From: Protostelium mycophagum
Lineage: Eukaryota > Evosea > Variosea > Protosteliida > Protosteliaceae
NCBI GenBank assembly: GCA_002081555.1
Contig: MZNV01002482.1
Coordinates: forward strand, 1 to 37,081
Direction: 5' to 3'
Length of the DNA: 37,081 nucleotides
Under the pieces are notes generated by a model. It was not told the origin of the DNA. It ran no database searches and saw nothing but the letters and a program-made list of their open reading frames with translations. Each line of letters opens with the position of its first letter. Position 1 is the first letter of the stretch. The position numbers and the translations under genes were made by a program. Positions 20,570 to 30,753 of this stretch are shown in pieces.

Positions 20570-21199
20570 CTAGTTGCTGGGCGCGTTCTTGATACCTTGG
20601 TTCAAAGGTTCCTTGCCCAAATTTCCCTGCTTGACGGCAATAGATTGTGCCTTGTGCGCAGCTTCATGGTTTCCATTTCTATCCAAGAGACTTGCATCTC
20701 CCATGCTGATCTGTCCACCGGCAGCGGCGGTTCTCTCAAGAGACTCAACGGATGTGGGGTTCTGTCCGAAAGAGGCTTCACTCTGTGCACGATCTGTTCC
20801 CTTGTTCAAAGGCTCCTTGCCGAGGTTTCCCTGCTTAGCGGCAATGGACTGCGCCTTGTGTGCGGCCTCGTGGTTTCCGTTTCTGTCTAAGAGGCTAGCA
20901 TCACCCATGCTGATCTGTCCACCAGCGGCAGCGGTTCTCTCAAGAGACTCAACGGATGTGGGGTTCTGTCCGATAGAGGCTGAGGAAGAAGGTCCACTCT
21001 GGGTGCGGTCAACTCCTTGGTTCAAAGGCTCCTTGCCAAGGTTTCCCTGCTTTGCTGCGATGGACTGTGCCTTGTGTGCCGCCTCGTGGTTTCCACTTCT
21101 GTCTAAGAGGCTAGCATCACCCATGCTGATCTGTCCACCGGCAGCGGCGGTTCTCTCAAGAGACTCAACGGATGTGGGGTTCTGTCCTAAAGATGACAT
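20570..21199 (-). CDS. SMP/LEA-5-type protein with three tandem repeats
   Basis: Single-exon protein of 209 residues. It is made of three near-identical ~67-residue repeats, each with GQNPTSVESLERTAAAGGQI, then SMGDASLLDR-GNHEAAHKAQ and a GNLGKEPLN end. This is the seed maturation protein (SMP) type of late-embryogenesis-abundant domain, known from plants, fungi and some protists and linked to desiccation tolerance. The sequence is Gly/Ala/Gln/Lys-rich and hydrophilic with no signal peptide, so it is likely cytosolic or nuclear. Repeats 2 and 3 are nearly identical in protein, and the DNA repeats are similar too, indicating recent internal duplication. Three CACGTG boxes lie within about 160 bp upstream. 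A role in cyst or spore desiccation is inference. Confidence 0.9.
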   Translation of the reverse strand: MSSLGQNPTSVESLERTAAAGGQISMGDASLLDRSGNHEAAHKAQSIAAKQGNLGKEPLNQGVDRTQSGPSSSASIGQNPTSVESLERTAAAGGQISMGDASLLDRNGNHEAAHKAQSIAAKQGNLGKEPLNKGTDRAQSEASFGQNPTSVESLERTAAAGGQISMGDASLLDRNGNHEAAHKAQSIAVKQGNLGKEPLNQGIKNAPSN

Positions 21200-21528
21200 G
21201 TTTGTTCGTGTTGTTTTGTTGTTGCTGTCTTGTGCGCGTTAAAATTATGATCAACAGGATGGATGTTGTATATCCCAGGTCACGTGCACACGTGATTAAT
21301 CATCCTCGGTAAGGGACCAGCAGCTGGCGGTATGACTGCCCTGAAAAATCACGTGATCGCGACGACACTTCCCGGCTTTGCGTTCGAATTTCTCATCACG
21401 CCTCAAGATCTGATCACGCAGAACATCAAAAGCACCCAGTTCATCAAAAAGTGAGCCACGCCCTCTTCGCTCACAATAGTCAGTTACAAAAAGCTGAAGA
21501 CAGTCATGAGAGTTAAAATACAGTTTTA
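21200..21528. other. Upstream region of SMP gene with CACGTG cluster
   Basis: Contains CACGTG at 21281-21286, 21289-21294 and 21350-21355. It also holds a plus-strand open frame 21332-21454 (43 codons, MTALKNHVIATTLPGF...) whose composition is protein-like but which I cannot place in a family. Confidence 0.5.
21332..21454 (+). CDS. Possible 43-residue ORF, unknown
   Basis: ATG 21332 to TGA 21452-21454. The frame stays open a little upstream (LGKGPAAGG). The composition looks like folded protein (ATTLPGFAFEFLITPQDL), but there is no recognised family. It may be a gene remnant, a micro-ORF or chance in the SMP promoter region. Confidence 0.25.
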   Translation: MTALKNHVIATTLPGFAFEFLITPQDLITQNIKSTQFIKK

Positions 21529-21957
21529 TTAACGGTTGTAGAATGGCCTCATGTTGTGAGAGAAAAAGGACACGTACAATGATTTCTCTTCTTCGGTCCA
21601 GATCCGTCCCAACAAAGATGATGTACCTGGTACTTGTTCAACATCCATTGACATCTCGTCGTCATCAAGTGCGATGTTCTTCACGTCTATACACCTTCTC
21701 TTGTGCTTGTTCTCGATCACAAAGTTCTTTGAGGTTCTCATTGTCGTGGTGGCTGTAGATTGTTGTGCACAGCCCACGACTTTTGGCTGTTGGCGTTTGC
21801 CAAGAAAGTTCTTCACAACATTTTTCCGAATTTTCCGAGTGCAAACCTTTCTTCGAAAAAACAAAACCAAAGTGAAAAGTGTGTCTTTGAGCTATCCCAG
21901 CGAACATTAAGAATGCAAACCATCACCTCCAGCTTCCATCTGACCAATCTCCTTCAT
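21529..21957 (-). CDS. Basic protein of unknown family, splicing unresolved
   Basis: The main exon (about 21922-21529) stays open to a TAA at 21531-21529 and encodes a very basic stretch (FLGKRQQPKVVG, NKHKRRCIDVKN, possible nuclear signal). An acidic segment (ALDDDEMSMDVEQ) and a C-terminal end RIWTEEEKSLYVSFF follow. A plausible first exon starts at ATG 21957 (MKEIGQMEAG) before an intron ending GGGATAG, but the phases of my join do not close cleanly. No family recognised. Small nuclear protein is inference from composition only. Confidence 0.4.
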
Positions 21958-22155
21958 AGGCTGAAAGAAATCGTTCTCCCAATTTCGTGAAACTGATGTG
22001 TTTGACATGTCGCATCTCAAAAATAACGTCCGTTACGGTTGTAGACGCCCGCAGATACGCTAGATAACGCAATGTCTTAAACTCTATGAATATCTGCGGA
22101 AGCCGGTCTCAAAGCTTGGAAATGAATCCGGAGCTTTTCATTCACAAAGAGGAGG

Positions 22156-23406
22156 ATGAGCAACAGCCACAGACAACATTGGGGCTCGAATGAGATCGAA
22201 TTCGCAGAACCATACTGGGGTAACTGGTGAGTCAAGAAAATGAGGGGATGATGTTGACGAGATGCAGGACTTCCACCATTAATTGGTGCGAGCAGGATTA
22301 TGCCGTCACACCCTTCATCACCGAGTTCGTCAACACAGTGACCAATGCTTGGGTTGTTGTCCTCCTCATAACTCTGTATGGCATCTACAAGTATAATTTA
22401 CCAAAGAGGCTATACATCATCTTTGCCGGAATCAGCTGTGTCGGAATAGGATCCTGGATGTGTGAGTGTCTTCTGTATTTAATTTGACAGAAGCTGACTC
22501 TAAAATAGTCCACATGACTTTACGTTGGGAATGGCAGGTTCGTCTTCCGTGAATGGAACGAAGCTAATGTGCTGACGTCACGTCAGGTTTTAGGAGATGA
22601 GATCCCCATGATCGTTGCGGCGAGCTGTCTCTTATTCATGGTTTTAGACACAACACCGGCGAGCGCACCCTCAAATATCCGGTGGAGAAACATTGGTATA
22701 TACGGAGGTCTCTGCGCCGGTGTCGTCCTCTTTGTGTCGATTACCTACATCAAGACGGGTATTGCTGCCTTCCACCAAGTGTCTTTTGCCATCATAGAGG
22801 TGCTCTCATGTTCAATGATAATGTAAAATGACATCTGAAGATTATCGCCCAATTAAGAGTCATCTGGCTTCTTCAGAGAGTCGTTCGTGCCGATGAGCCC
22901 GACATTCGTCTCAGAAAGAAGAGAGCTCAGGTTCGTACACTGCGACCTCACTCCCTCTTAATCGGTGCAGATCGTCAAAGTGTTCTTGCTTGGAGTCGCC
23001 TTCTTTGTCTTGGGATTTATTCTCTGGAACGGCGACAACTTCTTATGCGACCGCCTTACCTCTATCAAGCGACAAGTCGGCAGACCTCTTTCTTTCTTCA
23101 TCGAACTGCACGGATGGTGGCACCTCTTAACTGGCTACGGCACTGTTCTCATGTCTCATGCAGGTAGAAGACCTCCCACACGGTCCATCCGATCTTTAAC
23201 TAACGTAATCACAGCGATGTTCTTGGTTTTAATACTGAGAGAAGGACACCAAAATTTTAAGATGGAAATGTGGGGAGGATGGATGCCCGTTGTGAAGAGG
23301 ATCACCCCGTAAGTCCATGACTTCGTCTTTGAAGATACTAAAACAGCACAGAATCAAGTCTGATGTCCTCTCCGATGAGGAGCTGTCTTCGTTTCTTCCA
23401 GAGTGA
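22156..23406 (+). CDS. Alkaline ceramidase (ACER/YPC1 family)
   Basis: Hydrolyses ceramide to sphingoid base and fatty acid in ER/Golgi membranes. Eight exons (22156-22226, 22268-22461, 22509-22537, 22587-22822, 22858-22930, 22971-23163, 23215-23308, 23352-23406) join in phase to 314 residues, close to the family's usual length. Conserved features: WGNWTSTINWCEQDY near the N terminus, GSWMFHMTLRWEWQ-LGDEIPM (metal-ligand His and the Glu), several membrane helices (AWVVVLLITLYGIY, LCAGVVLFVSITYI, LLGVAFFVLGFILW) and ELHGWWHLLTGYG with the C-terminal His ligand. Exon 3 is only 29 nt. The start is the first ATG of the frame. Confidence 0.95.
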
Positions 23407-23658
23407 GACGTGCCCGAGCTCTGGCATTTCTATTTTGGCTCAGAGATGCGAAGTGTATTCTGCATCTAATTCTGTATAAAGATGAAATTTCCATGAATTG
23501 TCCTCCATTTTTCTCTGATGCCTCTTCTTGGCGGGAAAATCTTTCTGTACATCCCTTGCTGGGGTGGATGATGCTTGGACAATGCGTGCGTGGTCGTTCC
23601 ATGAGAAGATGGCAGAAGATGATTGAAGAATTGCAATACATTTCAACTTTATACATCT
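23407..23658. other. Convergent intergenic, ceramidase and TM2D genes
   Basis: About 250 bp between converging stop codons; 3' UTRs expected. Open frames on both strands here show no family signature. Confidence 0.5.
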
Positions 23659-24702
23659 CTAGAACATCGTCTCGAAGCTGCTGCCGTCATTCGGCTGAAG
23701 GTTCCCCACGATTAGCAAGCAGATGTCCACGAGCCACCACACTAAGCAACCCCCGATGCTCAGAAGCTTCCCCGCTCCCATGCAAGTGAATCCCAGATAA
23801 AAGCGGTCGGCACCACAGATCCCGAGGAAGACAGATAAGATGAGCGCAGTGGGAAACTGAAGTCCAGAGTACCTATAGAGGATGAGTTCTGATCAAATCA
23901 TTCAAGAGGGATGATCAAAATGATGAGAGCAGACAGCGACTCTTTCTGTTTGCAAAGAAAGATTCACAGTAGTCTCACGGTAACAACCGTGGTTGTGGGA
24001 TAGGTATTGGCTCCCCAACGCACTTTCTTCGCTACATTCGATGATCATGTAAGTTGAATCAAAGAGCTGGTCTCTTCGAAAACATGCATAAACCCCAAAG
24101 TAGCCAAAAAGAATTCCACCTCGCAAAGAAGTCCCTTCATTTTCCAAGTTTTTTGGATGTGCAAATAAACCGTGATTTTCACATTTATCTTGTACAGCTC
24201 TTACGAACTTACGGCACAAGAAGTTGAAAGACATTGAAAATGCTCCGCCGAGTTTTTAATGATTGTCCAAATGTTCCTTCAGGATGGATGAAAATGTTGG
24301 ATGTTTCCTACTTGATGCATGTGAATTGTTTTGTAAATTCAGTTGGACCGCAGCACGTTATTCCTGGTAGAGGGGTACATACCACCTCTGCTGTTGGTGG
24401 TTGATCTCCGGCTTTGGAGCCATAACTGGTGCAGCCATAATCCGTTGTTGAATTGTATTCGATCTCGCACGAAAGAAACTCTGCCGGTCTTGGCAAAATC
24501 AGAACAAATGAACAAGTCTTCGTATCTTTATCTTCTGAAGAAGAAAAATTAAATATACCCACAGCAATGAACACAGAATGAGAGGACTATTTCCATGTGT
24601 CTGATTACATGCGCAGGAAGAGCAGCTATCGTCGATACACACCTGTTGGATCGACTCATGGAAGAGACATAGGAGAACCAACACAATGAAGACCCTTCTC
24701 AT
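23659..24702 (-). CDS. TM2-domain protein (TM2D family)
   Basis: Membrane protein with a signal peptide (RRVFIVLVLLCLFHESIQQ), a Cys-rich ectodomain including CTPLPGITCCGPTEF, and a C-terminal TM2 domain. The TM2 domain shows the hallmark DRF in ALILSVFLGICGADRFYLGF, then GKLLSIGGCLVWWLVDICLL. The ending NLQPNDGSSF resembles animal TM2D1-3, where the pair of helices is joined by a short DRF loop. Supported exons: 24702-24575, 24488-24312 and 23872-23659; pieces between 24235 and 23900 are present but their joins are not settled. Animal TM2D proteins are linked to Notch and phagocytosis; the role here is unknown. Confidence 0.85.
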
Positions 24703-24973
24703 CGTGGTTTGAAAAGAGGTCTTGTTTTTGTTTGATGATTAGGTGAATCGGTTTGGGATTCCGTTTACGTAAAACACTTCATCTACATTCAAATGTGTGA
24801 GATCAAAATGGTGAGCTTGATGTTCTATTGTGGTTATTTGATGACAGGGACCTCTAGACATTCATCCAATGGCAATGTCTGCTCCACCGCGCGGGCTTGT
24901 CAAAGAACTGTTCCTGTTGTTGCTTCGCACACAAACAACAATTTCCGGACTTTCATTTTCGTCCGGCATTCAG

Positions 24974-27244
24974 ATGAAGTTGGTCATCCTCCTTCTTTAC
25001 TTCTTGTCCGTCTCTCTTGGACAGATTATTCCTCCAGGGAACGAGAGAACTGGTTTCACTTTATCACTGAATGATATTGGTTATGGTGAGACAGTATTAC
25101 CAAAACAAGTGAGCGGCCTTTCTCTGTTGGTCAATAATATTGACAAACCTGAGGTACTGCGGTATTCCTTAGATGTTCAACCTGTGATACCTCTCAAATA
25201 CAAAGAACCAACTTTTGGTGTCACTGTTTTCTGGGAAGTATGGCCTTGTTCAACAGAGTCAGACAGTCTTCAAATGAACGCCAGCACCTCAATGTGAGAT
25301 CTCAAACATCATGATAGTGACTGATCTTCTCCAGAGGGAATAAATTGTTCTCCTCCTCTGGTGTATTGAGCGTGAGCACTGCTGCAGTCTATAACCTCAC
25401 ACTCCCGGTACTTGTCTCCAATGGGACTGCCCCTCCTTTTACATTTTTCATCGATGTCTCATCGATTGATTCGACTGTGGATCAATATACGATAAGAGCA
25501 TGGTCACAGGGATCAACAGGTTCGTAAATCAATTCTACTACTCAATTCGGGATGTGTCACTTCTGAGCATTCATAGATCTGTTTCCTGGCGGTGTGGATA
25601 GACCTGGTTATTGTGGTGTCTTAACCCCAACCTTTAATCCAGATACATATGTAGATCAGGTACAGTGTACTTTTTAACCCTAATGAAAACCAAAAGTAAC
25701 AAAGTGCAGATGCCGCTGGTCTTTTCTTATAGCAGACGTGACCCTGCAGTGCGATATTACGTCTGTTCAGCCGCATCACCACAGGCCATATATACCATGA
25801 ACGTGACAAGCCCAGCCAACACCTCTGACATCAGTTGTTCCCTCGTATCTGGTGGCATTTTGTTCTATTCTTCACTATTTTTGAAGTTTTTTTGGATTTT
25901 TTTGATGAGATGCAGGGGCCACTCTGTTGGACCAGATAAAGGCGACGGTACTCTTAACAGATAGATATACGGCTGTTACCGTGGTCGCTTTGCGTTATGA
26001 CAGCGCTCGTCAGAGTCAGAGCTCAACTCGGTACCAAGTTTTGAACATCGGTAAGTTTAATTTCATCATATTCTTTCATTGTAGATGCCATTGTAGATGA
26101 CGTTGTAGATCAATCTATTTTCTCTTGGTTATCTGTTGAACAAAAGAAATACTCGACCACAATGTACAAATAGAAGTTATCTATTCGAATACCGCGACTG
26201 AACACGTTAAGACAGGGGAGCCATCGCGGTTTCCGCAAAGACAGTCAAGATTGTCTTCCTCAGTGTGATTGCTGTGCTGACATTGGGAATCTACCTCTTT
26301 ATCATCATACATTCTATCATCAATCACAAGATCATGACTGTGAGTAACTCTTCATTGTCTTGCATGTGATCTCTAAAAATAAAATCGGTCTTTTTCCACC
26401 CACCTGGGTGTTCTTGAAAAACTTGTCCCAAAAATTTGTGCCCTGAAATCTCCTTGAATTTTCTCTGATTTTTCGTAGAGACGTCACATCTTCCGCATCA
26501 AATTGAGATCATTCGTCATTCCTATCGACCTCAGAGGTGATGTGTTGTAATTTCCTGGAACATTCGTTGAAATTTCACAGGATCCAGATACGTATTGATG
26601 GGTGCGAGTATACTCCACTTCATATTTTCTTTCGTTACGGCGATGCTTGGACCCATCTGTGTTCTATTTATAGTAACCCCCCTCTTCGGTCTGGTGGCAT
26701 CGATCATCTACAGCTCTCTGCTCGTCTTTATCGTATCCTGATCCATTTTATTTACTCAAAAAATAATTCATTGAAAGATGATGAAATTTATTTTTTTGCT
26801 TCTGCGGATCTGCTGCAGCGTGAAAACCGCTACATCAGAGATGTTGCATCTATTTTAAGGAATTTGACTTGGAATACGATGAGTTTTCCTTGATTTTTCA
26901 GTACGAATCCTTCTCTCTCATCTGCATCGGATTCGGCCTCGAGCACATCGTCCGCAATGCGTTCAACCTCTGTGGAGGCGCTGATGCCCTCTACACCGCT
27001 TCGCTTGTGAGCTGTACTTCACTCAGCATCGCTGGTGCATCTCTCTACTTGGTGGCCGGCCTCGTCATTGTGAGCTTTTCATTTGGTGATGCAATGTGAT
27101 GACGATTGCCAGTTATTCTTGCAGCTACTGGCGCATCTCTTCAACCTCAAATTGCTGAGGTACAAAAGCTGGTTGCAATCACAGGATGCGCTCATGCATC
27201 ATTCGGCGGATCCAGCAGATTATCACGCGTTGGCTTTCCATTAA
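24974..27244 (+). CDS. Signal-peptide multi-pass membrane protein, unknown family
   Basis: ATG 24974 is chosen because a strong signal peptide follows (KLVILLLYFLSVSLGQ). A long extracellular part has many potential N-glycosylation sites (for example NAS and NLT) and blocks such as GVLSVSTAAVYNLTLPVLVS. After about 26230 come hydrophobic segments: VFLSVIAVLTLGIYLFIIIH, then SILHFIFSFVTAMLGPICVL with FIVTPLFGLVASIIYSSLLV, then SLICIGFGLEHIVRNAFNLC with LSIAGASLYLVAGLVIV. The last exon runs from 27123 to TAA 27242-27244, overlapped by an AATAAA. Introns near 26083-26110 and others carry repeated TTGTAGAT. Many exon joins are tentative. It may be a receptor-like or ion-pathway protein, but I do not recognise the family. 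Confidence 0.65.
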
Positions 27245-27529
27245 ATAAAATTTGTACACAGGAACATTTGGCTGATCAAATGCTTTGTTTGTCTTGGTCA
27301 AAATTGGGCTGGAACAAATACACAGAAATAGTTCATTGGATGGCTCTACAATTCTGTTTGCTGCACGAGGGTGACTGGAGTGTGTTGACTGCACAAGGGG
27401 TGGAATTTTATAAATTAATATTTTAATTTTGTGGTGATTTTTCGCACGGTTCGAAAATATTTTATAAGAAAGGCCCGGACCTGACGGAGGGCATTCGATA
27501 AGCTCTGGGCACATCACAACAAGGAAACC
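27245..27529. other. Intergenic, AT-rich
   Basis: 285 bp holding the 3' UTR of the membrane protein and the promoter of the GPCR. No coding exon supported. Confidence 0.5.
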
Positions 27530-29027
27530 ATGAGAGTGTTAGGAGTACTTGACATAGATGGAGGGAATGGTCTGTCCTGGGATCAAACTAGGACAACTGT
27601 CATCATCAACTGCACTGCAGCTGCTTTATCAGTGTTTGGTATGTCCCCTTACTTTCGCCAACTGGAAATGGACATATGCGATTGTTTTTGGGTGGAGAGT
27701 GTCATCTCACATTTTTCAGGAAGTGCGCTGACAATACTGGCATATTTTCTTCAAAGGAGCTCTAAATACAGACAAACATTGTTCCATCTGATAGTATGCC
27801 TCTCATTTGCTGATTTCACTGCCTCGGCCACAATTGTGGCTTCATCAGGTGATTGATCGATAAAATGACGAGAGTGACGTAGACCAGCTACACTTCTTAT
27901 TGGTGGGCCTACTGCAGACAACCTAGACATTTGCATCAGTTACAGAGCTGTAATTCATTATTTTTATTTGGCCTCCTTCTGTTGGTAAGGAAAACTGCAA
28001 CACAATTATTCTAATCCCAACCAGGACCATCTTTATATCACTTCATCTCTTTAGATCAGCCTCTCAGAAACCAGATTACGATCGCCTCATCTACGTGTAA
28101 TTGCCCTTCTTACATGACTTTCATAACGACGGTTGATCCACACACAGCTATCACATTCTAGGATGGGGTATTCCAGCTGTCATTGTTGCCATACTGCTGG
28201 GGACACACAATATTACGAGAATTAGACAACAGGGAGGACACAACCTGTGGTGCCATGTGGAGTACTCCACAGTGTGGTGTATGTAATCTGTCTTCAAATC
28301 ATCATACTGAGATCTGCAGATTTTTGGTTTGCGCCTCTGATCTTATCGATGGTCACCTCTTTAACTTTGTACATCCTTACATTGTATCGTTACAGACAGA
28401 TCAAGAGTGGTGTCATCGCCCTCTCCATGAAGGCCTCCCATCTCCTCATACAAAAGAGGATCTCATTCTTCGTCTTGACTTTTTGTTTCTGCTGGCTGTG
28501 GGACATCGTTCAACACGTCATTCCGTATGATGAAGACCGACCCATCTTTGTCATTGCCATTCTGCATGCCCTCTTTGTTCCTCTTCAAGGCAAGCCTTTA
28601 CTCTCAAACTATATTTATTCAACACATTTTCCTCGAATTTAAAGATTTTTGACAGTTTACCGTCAGATTTCATAGAATTTTTTCAATGTTATTTTTGAAA
28701 AATATTTTAAAATCAAAATTCTGAAGATTTTAGGATTTTTAAACTGCCTTTTGTACGGATTTTCCAGCAATTTGATCAACTTTCGCACACTCTTTTGCTT
28801 GCAGAAAAGGTCCAGACCCATTCGCTATAATGACAGGTGAATTTTCAACGAGATGTACCGTCTACAACGGTGTACATTCTCCCGGAATCTCGCTGAAATT
28901 TCACAGAACGCCATTGGTTGTCAACGACCAGAGAAACACAGAAGATTTCGTTTCGAGACCGGGATTTCACGGCTATAACAACCAATTCAGCGGCTACTCA
29001 CGGCAGAACGAATTACCTTCTTTGTAA
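27530..29027 (+). CDS. cAMP-receptor-like GPCR (slime-mould type)
   Basis: Seven-helix receptor resembling Dictyostelium cAMP-receptor-like and class-B-like GPCRs; ligand unknown. Exons 27530-27638, 27720-27848, 27888-27984, 28025-28096, 28148-28278, 28320-28589, 28734-28836 and 28907-29027 join in phase to 343 residues. Helix blocks: VIINCTAAALSVFGSALTIL (TM1), FHLIVCLSFADFTASATIVA (TM2), YFYLASFCWTIFISLHLFR (TM3), YHILGWGIPAVIVAILLG (TM4), YFWFAPLILSMVTSLTLYIL (TM5), FFVLTFCFCWLWDIVQHVIP (TM6) and LQGFLNCLLYG (TM7). The intron 28590-28733 uses a GC donor. The cytosolic tail is short and Arg/Asn-rich. Confidence 0.9.
28590..28733 (+). other. GC-AG intron in the GPCR gene
   Basis: CTTCAAG is followed by GCAAGCC. 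The acceptor ATTTTAG joins in phase to give LQGFLNCLLYG, a typical TM7 start. This is the second GC-AG intron in the window. Confidence 0.8.
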
Positions 29028-29150
29028 CTTAGATAAAAGAATTGAAAGACCCTCTTACTCGCTTCCAACCTTACCGTAGATCGCGGTAGGATCTGCGTGA
29101 CTTATGCAGAGGTGTTTGGGATCTTTTGGACGTCTTTGCTACTTTTACAT

Positions 29151-29895
29151 TTATTTCGTGCGATTCGCTCTGGGCTTTGGGCAGAAGGTGACCGTGTAGT
29201 CCGCATCTGAGCACGTGAAGGTGCTCGTGTTATCGTTATACGCGTAACTGTACGCGTCTGCACAGCCCCTTTTGAAGAAATCCGCATATATCGAGGCTTT
29301 ACACAGTACAGCATGGTTGTAGGTACCTCTACAGCAATACTCATCAGTTTGGAACCTGGAGATCTTAAATAGAGTTTGGAAGTTCAAAGAACCTGGTACA
29401 AGCACTCTCGCAAGCGACAACTTTGTTGGTGGTGCTGTTTCTGTAGGCTAAGTCTAGAGGACAGATGACCGTCATGTCCATCGCACAAATGGGCGACTTG
29501 CACTCTCCACTCCCGCCTCGCGCGTCAATCTGCATTTAAAATTTGAATTTTGAATATTTGAAACTTGAAACTCTCACCGACATGGGAACGTTGAATCCGT
29601 CCACGAGACTGAGATCGTAGAAGTCCAAACCGCGCCAACCGTCCAGTGTGAACTCTGCCAACGTGTGCAGAGGGATCTGTGGATCGATCTCTCTCGCTGC
29701 CCAGATTCTGCCACTCCATCCTTGTTTGATCTCTTGTTTCAACACGTCTCCACTTTGCATCCAAGAGTTCTGATGGCCTGATGTGAACATGTGCACTGCA
29801 TACGGGCACTGATTGATGATGCTGAATTCTCGAAAAGGCCGTACGGCTAAAACTGCTGAGAGACAGAAACAGGCGAATAGAAGGAGCTGTATCAT
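29151..29895 (-). CDS. Thaumatin-like secreted protein
   Basis: Secreted thaumatin-like (PR-5 type) protein; the family includes beta-glucan-binding antifungal proteins. Three exons (29895-29578, 29529-29393, 29355-29151) join in phase to 219 residues. Signal peptide [16 protein letters not shown], then [25 protein letters not shown], and the family signature [27 protein letters not shown]. The C-terminal half has [28 protein letters not shown] and TVTFCP with the expected Cys pattern. ATG 29895 is chosen because the signal peptide begins there; an open upstream extension is likely UTR. A role against fungal prey or competitors is inference. Confidence 0.94.
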
Positions 29896-30098
29896 GTTGT
29901 TATGATAATATAGATCTTTTCCACAGCTGGGAACTGGCATCAGAATTTCCTTCTCCAAAAGATGGAATCGTCGATCATCACGATTTTTAGACATTTTTCA
30001 ATTTGCAAATAAATATTAAGTATATGAAAAACTCAATCTCTAAAATCAGAATAAAAACGCATGAGAAAACTGACAACATCAGAAGATGAAACACTCTG

Positions 30099-30574
30099 TC
30101 AAAAATCTTCGTATGAATTCATGTACGCGGGTTTGACCAATTTGCTGGGGTCTTTCCACAGATCCTCCTGTGATGCTCCATAAGGGGCGTTCTGAAGCCT
30201 GAGAAACTTCACCGATTTTTCGTGACGTGTCGACAAACCTGGGGTAAGGGTTGTGATAGTGTTGCGCGAGCTCGATTCGAGCTTGTGCCTCGAATATCTT
30301 CGCCTTTATCTCTTCAGAATCTTTTATTGACCTGTTTTTGGAAAATAAATCTCTTGCTTCTGTGCGGATGTACCTGCATCAATTATGAATATGAATGATG
30401 ATTATGATGATAAAAACAGAAACAAATCTGATGAGACGTATTTCTGAAATACAACAAAATGTGGAAGACAAGGAGTGATGATGGCAGAACACACCTTGCC
30501 TCCTCTGGTGGGCCGTCCCATCTTCGCGACATCTTCATGATTTGTCGATATAAAGTTATGGCTTGTCCATTCAT
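30099..30574 (-). CDS. LYR-motif protein (LYRM1-like)
   Basis: Small mitochondrial LYR-motif (Complex1_LYR) protein. Exons 30574-30495, 30373-30239 and 30198-30099 join in phase to 104 residues. It begins MNGQAITLYRQIMKMSRRWD with the LYR tripeptide, then YIRTEARDLFSKNRSIKD, IFEAQARIELAQHYHNPYPR and LQNAPYG. The RIE...HY-PYPR phrase points to the LYRM1 subgroup. Family members bind acyl carrier protein and act in respiratory complex or Fe-S assembly. It lies 180 bp from the divergent Rac gene. Confidence 0.88.
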
Positions 30575-30753
30575 TCTTGTCTTACGAAACAATCGCTTGT
30601 CTTTGTTGATGATGCGCGCAACAGATGCAAAATCAGATGATCCGGACTGGCGAATTGGTCCACTCGAAACCTTAAGAGCTGGACAGAGACACAAGGTTGT
30701 CAACGGAACACCACTTAGGAAAACCACAGCAAACAGAAAAAGCAGCGAAGAGC

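Noticed and set aside
20574-21242. 222-codon plus-strand open frame over the SMP gene
   Set aside because: It is the complement shadow of the repetitive SMP coding sequence; the minus-strand frame has the recognisable repeats.
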